Source: PXAP01 sp964421595
Lineage (GTDB): Bacteria > Bacteroidota > Bacteroidia > Bacteroidales > PUMT01
Assembly: GCA_964421595.1 (NCBI GenBank)
Contig: CAYQXY010000002.1
Coordinates: 123,424 to 187,423, forward strand
DNA length: 64,000 nt
Reading direction: 5' to 3'
Shown here: positions 60,392-64,000 of the stretch, piece by piece
Layout: every line of letters begins with the position of its first letter
Numbering within the stretch: the stretch's first letter is position 1
Position numbers and translations under genes: made by a program
The notes under the pieces: generated by a model
Told to the model about the DNA's origin: nothing
Seen by the model: only the letters and a program-made list of their open reading frames with translations
Database searches by the model: none

Positions 60392-60943
60392 TTACAGATA
60401 AAAATAGAGGAAGACAAGGGGAATAATAATCCCTGCCGATGTTAGCCAGGCACCTCTTCCGGTTATGCCATTCCTGCCCCTTATTATAAATAAACCGGTG
60501 ATTGCCAGTATTATAAGTCCGGCCGCATACAGGTCTGAGAACCACGTCCATAACTTTTTTGGTGCGTTATAATGAAGAGCATTGAACTGATTAAAGACCG
60601 GCCTCTTCCTGATAAGTTCAAAACTGCCTGTCCCATCTGACATGCTTATATTCAGTGATCCTCCTTCAACAAAGATCCTGAAATTATTTCCGGCAACGAG
60701 ATGTGTTCTGTAATTCTGGTTTATCTCCAGTTCATTGAGTACCTCCACAGCAGTCTCCCGGCTTATGTCTTTACTGTCAAGTTTAGTATTCAGGCGGAAC
60801 TCCCTTAAAGTAATAATGTAGTTTGGGTTCCAGTCGTGCCTGTGATTGAGTGCTATCCCCGAAAGGGCATAAATAATTGTCATTCCGAAAAAGAAATAGC
60901 CGAGGTCCCTGTGCAGTACCCTGTTAAGCTTTAGTAAACGCAT
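60392..60943 (-). CDS. PepSY-associated membrane protein
   Basis: 183 residues with a first membrane helix (about 15-33, YFFFGMTIIYALSGIALNH), a periplasmic PepSY-like stretch (about 40-120, ETAVEVLNELEINQNYRTHLV and FRIFVEGGSLNIS), and two C-terminal helices (about 135-155 and 164-183). LNRVLHRDLGYFFF is typical of the small PepSY-TM proteins of Bacteroidota. Such proteins often accompany iron or heme uptake. It lies 54 bases downstream of an OB-like lipoprotein gene on the same strand, with a hairpin between. Confidence 0.85.
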   Translation of the reverse strand: MRLLKLNRVLHRDLGYFFFGMTIIYALSGIALNHRHDWNPNYIITLREFRLNTKLDSKDISRETAVEVLNELEINQNYRTHLVAGNNFRIFVEGGSLNISMSDGTGSFELIRKRPVFNQFNALHYNAPKKLWTWFSDLYAAGLIILAITGLFIIRGRNGITGRGAWLTSAGIIIPLVFLYFYL

Positions 60944-60954
60944 AGTGATATATA

Positions 60955-60976
60955 AGCCGGAATTATTATTCCGGCT
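60955..60976 (-). repeat. Intercistronic hairpin between lipoprotein and PepSY genes
   Basis: AGCCGGAAT (60955-60963) pairs perfectly with ATTCCGGCT (60968-60976), loop TATT. No T-run follows on the minus strand, so it may be a weak terminator or a transcript-processing/stability element. Confidence 0.5.
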
Positions 60977-60997
60977 GTCAATTTTAAGAACTCAAAA

Positions 60998-61492
60998 TTA
61001 TTTGGTTTCGTACTGATTCAGTGCAATGAATGTGCGAATATCCGGGTTAAGCCCTTTTGCCTTCATTGCTTCTACTGCCTGAAGAGTGCTCTCACATTCA
61101 TGAGCTTCTTCGCCGTCATCGTGATTATGGGCGGTAAGGTCATCGAGGTTGGTAACTTCAGTCATCAGCATGCCTGACAGGACGACTCTCTGTCCTTCAG
61201 ATTCTGCATCAAGCTTACCGGTGAAATCGCCAAGCATTACAAGGATGCTAAGATCGGAATCATCCTGCATAACCCTCATTTTATCACCACTATGACGACA
61301 AACATGGGAGATGACACCTTCTATCTGAACACTTTTACTGTCATATTCAATCGGATCTGACAGTATTTCAGATATATTAACCTCAATAGATTTTCCGGAA
61401 TCAGCCTGTCCGGTATCTGATTGCTGTGAAGTGCAGGAGACAATCATCATTATAATTGCCAGAATGCCAATGCTTTTTCGTAACATAATCAA
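60998..61492 (-). CDS. OB-fold-like lipoprotein with Cys/His-rich segments
   Basis: Lipobox MIVSC (about Cys20). The domain (about 35-115) looks like the small OB fold of DUF4920-type or tRNA_anti-like exported proteins: EVNISEILSDPIEYDSKSVQIEGVISHVCRHSGDKMRVMQDDSD, seen here by IEGVISHVCRHSGDKM with Cys and His. A His/Asp/Glu-rich stretch TAHNHDDGEEAHECE (about 119-133) could bind metal. The gene precedes the PepSY membrane-protein gene, and a promoter box lies 22 bases upstream. Metal handling is a guess. Confidence 0.78.
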   Translation of the reverse strand: MIMLRKSIGILAIIMMIVSCTSQQSDTGQADSGKSIEVNISEILSDPIEYDSKSVQIEGVISHVCRHSGDKMRVMQDDSDLSILVMLGDFTGKLDAESEGQRVVLSGMLMTEVTNLDDLTAHNHDDGEEAHECESTLQAVEAMKAKGLNPDIRTFIALNQYETK

Positions 61493-61513
61493 TTAATTTA
61501 TGGTTATTTGAGA

Positions 61514-61521
61514 CAAAAATA
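61514..61521 (-). promoter_or_regulatory. Bacteroidota -7 promoter box (TATTTTTG) for the OB-like lipoprotein
   Basis: Exact TAnnTTTG match on the minus strand, 21 bases before the start at 61492. Confidence 0.5.
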
Positions 61522-61711
61522 TAATAATATTTATTTATATCGACGGCCGGATTAAAAATTCGTAAAAATTTCGGGGAATACATCGGGAGTACCAGTCAAA
61601 CCATATTTGCAGAACCCATTTCCTTCAATATTTAGAAATGGGCGATTTGGATTTTCTAATTTGTGGGAGATGATTCTGGTTTTACCGGATTTATTTTGTT
61701 TATTTCTGCAT

Positions 61712-61719
61712 TATTTTTG
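61712..61719 (+). promoter_or_regulatory. Bacteroidota -7 promoter box (TATTTTTG) for the DUF819 gene
   Basis: Exact TAnnTTTG match 25 bases before the ATG at 61745 and inside the longer open frame, which supports the shorter start. Confidence 0.45.
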
Positions 61720-61744
61720 TTCTTTGCCAAATTTCAATTTCAAA

Positions 61745-62908
61745 ATGGCATTCATGGGAACTATATTACTTGTAATTTTTTACCTGATTACCCCCATCAT
61801 TATTTTGCATTTCTGTCACCGGTACCGTTGGGTCAATAAGCTGGGGGCGGTAGTAATTGCTTACATTGTCGGACTTATTCTCGGGAATATTGGTTTATTG
61901 CCTCAAATCAGTACAAGTGCCAGCATTCAGGATTTGCTTACCACTCTCACTATTCCACTTGCGCTTCCTTTATTGCTTTTCTCAGTAGATATTAAAAAGT
62001 GGTTTTCTGTTGCAGGTACGACAATGTTGTCGATGCTCTTTGCTCTTATCGGGGTTTTGTCGATGGTTTTCCTGGGCTATTTTATATTCAGGGGACATGA
62101 GGTGGCAGATTTGTGGAAAATTTCCGGAATGCTGATCGGGGTGTACACCGGAGGGACTCCAAACCTGGCATCCATTAAACTGGCACTTGATGTTGACGAG
62201 ACAATATATGTTGTTACCCATACGTACGACCTTGTAATAGGTGTATTGTATCTCCTTTTTATGCTTTCGGTGGGACAGCGTCTGTTTCTTAAGTTCCTTC
62301 CAGCATATAAACATGCCGATCCTGCAACAGCAGGAACAGGCGATTTTGACGGGGAAGACCCATATTGGGGAATTTTCAGAAAGAGAGTATTCTATCCGTT
62401 AATGAAAGCATTAGGGCTGTCAGTTCTGATCTTTGCCATATCCGGAGGCATCAGCCTGGTTTTACCGGAAAGTGCACAGATGGCTGTAGTGATTTTACTG
62501 ATAACGACACTTGGAATACTGGCCTCACTTATACCTTCGGTTAACCAAACAGAAAAAACCTTTGAACTCGGCATGTATTTTATACTTATCTTCAGCCTGG
62601 TAGTTGCATCAATGGCTGACCTGCAGAAATTCATAGCCGCCAGTCCGTCAATACTCCTTTACGTTTCACTGGCAGTATTTGGATCATTGCTTGTACAGGT
62701 GATCTTATCAAAGATTTTCAAGGTTGATGCCGATACACTGATGATAACCTCAACGGCATTCATTTGTTCTCCCCCATTTGTGCCGGTAGTCGCGGGGGCA
62801 CTTAAAAACAAGGAAATAATTGTTTCAGGGTTAACCGTAGGGATTATCGGATATGCAGTCGGGAACTATCTTGGCGTCATGGTAGCCCTGCTCCTGAAGG
62901 GTTTTTGA
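61745..62908 (+). CDS. DUF819 family membrane protein
   Basis: Inner-membrane protein with about ten hydrophobic segments and no soluble domain. GVYTGGTPNLASIKLAL (about residues 133-149) and the following DETIYVVTHTYDLV are characteristic of DUF819, a family related to transporters but without an assigned substrate. The frame is open from 61607; I use the ATG at 61745 because a promoter box falls between the two and the extra 46 residues are not family-like. Length 387 is usual for the family. Gene alone. Confidence 0.82.
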   Translation: MAFMGTILLVIFYLITPIIILHFCHRYRWVNKLGAVVIAYIVGLILGNIGLLPQISTSASIQDLLTTLTIPLALPLLLFSVDIKKWFSVAGTTMLSMLFALIGVLSMVFLGYFIFRGHEVADLWKISGMLIGVYTGGTPNLASIKLALDVDETIYVVTHTYDLVIGVLYLLFMLSVGQRLFLKFLPAYKHADPATAGTGDFDGEDPYWGIFRKRVFYPLMKALGLSVLIFAISGGISLVLPESAQMAVVILLITTLGILASLIPSVNQTEKTFELGMYFILIFSLVVASMADLQKFIAASPSILLYVSLAVFGSLLVQVILSKIFKVDADTLMITSTAFICSPPFVPVVAGALKNKEIIVSGLTVGIIGYAVGNYLGVMVALLLKGF

Positions 62909-63189
62909 TTTTACCTTTTTGTATGATAGCCAGCCTTATATATATCAAGTAAAATAGGATCAGAATCCGTTGCTGACAATATTCCTGTAAGCACGGGACA
63001 TATAGAACTGTTTCTGAATTTCTACAAATACATAATATCATCGATAGAACTCTCAGTAGATATTGTTCCCGTTCTTAAATCTTTCATCCAGGCATGTTAA
63101 GTAGTGGATTATTCGTATTCTCAATTATACTTGTTAATTTTGAGTAGCCATATAATATGGATGGTTAAATAAGAATTAACGAAAAAGTT
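62909..63189. other. Intergenic region before hutI
   Basis: AT-rich, with a TAATTTTG box at 63135-63142 listed separately. No gene is visible. Confidence 0.45.
63135..63142 (+). promoter_or_regulatory. Bacteroidota -7 promoter box (TAATTTTG) for hutI
   Basis: Exact TAnnTTTG match, 47 bases before the ATG at 63190. Confidence 0.5.
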
Positions 63190-64000
63190 ATGCTTCTAAT
63201 TAAGAATATTAAGAGTCTTGTCCAGGTAGAAGATGTTCCAGTAAGACGTGTTTCCGGCAGAAAAATGGCTGTTGTTCCAACAATTGAAAATGCCTGGATT
63301 TTAATAAATAACGGCCTGATTGAAGATTTTGGGCAAATGCAGGAACTCTCAGATGACTCTTCTGTTTCACTTTTTCAGCAAACTGGAAGGGAAATTCCTG
63401 AGAATATTGAACAGATCGATGCCACCGGTAAACTTGTCTTTCCCTCATTTTGCGACTCCCATACCCATCTTGTTTTTGCAGGCAGCAGGGAAATTGAGTA
63501 CATCGACAAGATCAGGGGATTGTCTTACGAAGAAATTGCAAAGAGGGGTGGTGGAATACTAAATTCGGCGAAGCTTTTGCAAGAAACTTCTGAGGATGAG
63601 CTATATGAGCAATCACTTATCCGGGCAATGGAAATCATATCTCTCGGCACAGGTGCAGTTGAGATAAAAAGCGGATACGGGCTAAACCTGGAAGACGAAA
63701 TTAAGATGCTGAGGGTGATAAGGAGACTTAAAGAAAATACTCCCCTTACAATAAAGTCCAGCTTTCTTGGTGCACATGCTCTGCCAGCTGAATATAAAGG
63801 GCGCAGGAAGGAGTATGTTGATCTTGTTGTTGAAAAAATGATCCCTGCAGTTGCTGGGGAAAATCTGGCTGATTATATTGATGTGTTTTGCGATCGTGGA
63901 TTTTTCACGACTGAGGATGCCGAACGTATACTGGAAGCCGGCGGGAAATACGGACTACGTGGAAAAATTCATGCAAATGAACTCGACTATTCAGGAGGGA
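63190..64000 (+). CDS. hutI: Imidazolonepropionase (3' end beyond the window)
   Basis: Hydrolyses imidazolone-5-propionate to N-formimidoyl-glutamate in histidine breakdown. The reading frame runs open from the ATG at 63190 to the window edge (270 codons; the full protein is about 410). The metal site SHTHLVFAGSRE at about residues 87-98 is diagnostic, as are RGGGILNSAK (about 118-127), GTGAVEIKSGYGL (about 154-166), the metal-binding His in FLGAHALP (about 192-199) and HANELDYSGG (about 260-269), the last block visible. Partial at the 3' end; the rest of a hut operon may follow outside. Confidence 0.93.
   Translation, partial: MLLIKNIKSLVQVEDVPVRRVSGRKMAVVPTIENAWILINNGLIEDFGQMQELSDDSSVSLFQQTGREIPENIEQIDATGKLVFPSFCDSHTHLVFAGSREIEYIDKIRGLSYEEIAKRGGGILNSAKLLQETSEDELYEQSLIRAMEIISLGTGAVEIKSGYGLNLEDEIKMLRVIRRLKENTPLTIKSSFLGAHALPAEYKGRRKEYVDLVVEKMIPAVAGENLADYIDVFCDRGFFTTEDAERILEAGGKYGLRGKIHANELDYSGG

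Overview
The window reads as chromosomal DNA of an AT-rich member of the Bacteroidota, most likely a Bacteroidales- or Marinilabiliales-like lineage. Supporting signs are a TonB-dependent receptor with an N-terminal carboxypeptidase-regulatory-like domain, DUF4382 and DUF4835 proteins, the conserved bamD / RpoZ-like / coaBC / DUF4835 / recN run, the Bacteroidota type of GroES, repeated TAnnTTTG promoter -7 boxes upstream of start codons, and a general lack of Shine-Dalgarno sequences. I see no phage, insertion sequence, CRISPR array or rRNA. There is one tRNA-Pro(GGG).

Layout. 0-5.5 kb: acyltransferase, secreted lipoproteins, a glycerophosphodiesterase and a lipoprotein/TonB-receptor operon. 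5.6-9.3 kb: a dicarboxylate symporter, type II pantothenate kinase and two YceI-like proteins. 10-14.7 kb: a sugar-phosphate locus with a LacI-type regulator, a palindromic operator, two tandem ROK proteins (the second lacking the ATP phosphate motif) and a SIS-domain protein. 15-22.9 kb: two secreted tryptophan-repeat proteins, GroES, an SDR, an alanine symporter with a large insertion, a nucleotidyltransferase with altered active-site motifs, an exonuclease and a BASS transporter. 23-27 kb: an ECF sigma factor operon whose anti-sigma-like partner has a barrel-like C-terminus. 27-31.4 kb: two SDR genes, then a sugar isomerase/oxidoreductase pair. 31.7-38.9 kb: two paralogous small exported PepSY-like proteins under sigma-54-like promoters, an NtrC-family regulator, an outer membrane protein and a hybrid histidine kinase, which together look like one regulatory locus. 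39-48 kb: a ceramidase-like enzyme, D-lactate and aldehyde dehydrogenases, tRNA-Pro, thioredoxin reductase and an AONS-family PLP enzyme. 48.3-53.8 kb: the conserved bamD to recN cluster. 53.8-63 kb: a penicillin-acylase-like enzyme, an Omp85-like barrel, a glycosyltransferase, fabI, a PepSY membrane protein with an OB-like lipoprotein, and a DUF819 membrane protein. 63.2 kb to the end: the 5' part of hutI, cut by the window edge.

The most interesting items are the sigma-54 / PepSY-like locus with its in-frame 48-bp repeats, a previously unlabelled dispersed intergenic repeat of about 65-70 bp (five copies found by eye), the ROK kinase / pseudokinase pair, the sigma factor with a barrel-bearing anti-sigma-like protein, and the degenerate nucleotidyltransferase. 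All functional statements come from reading motifs and context; no database search was run.
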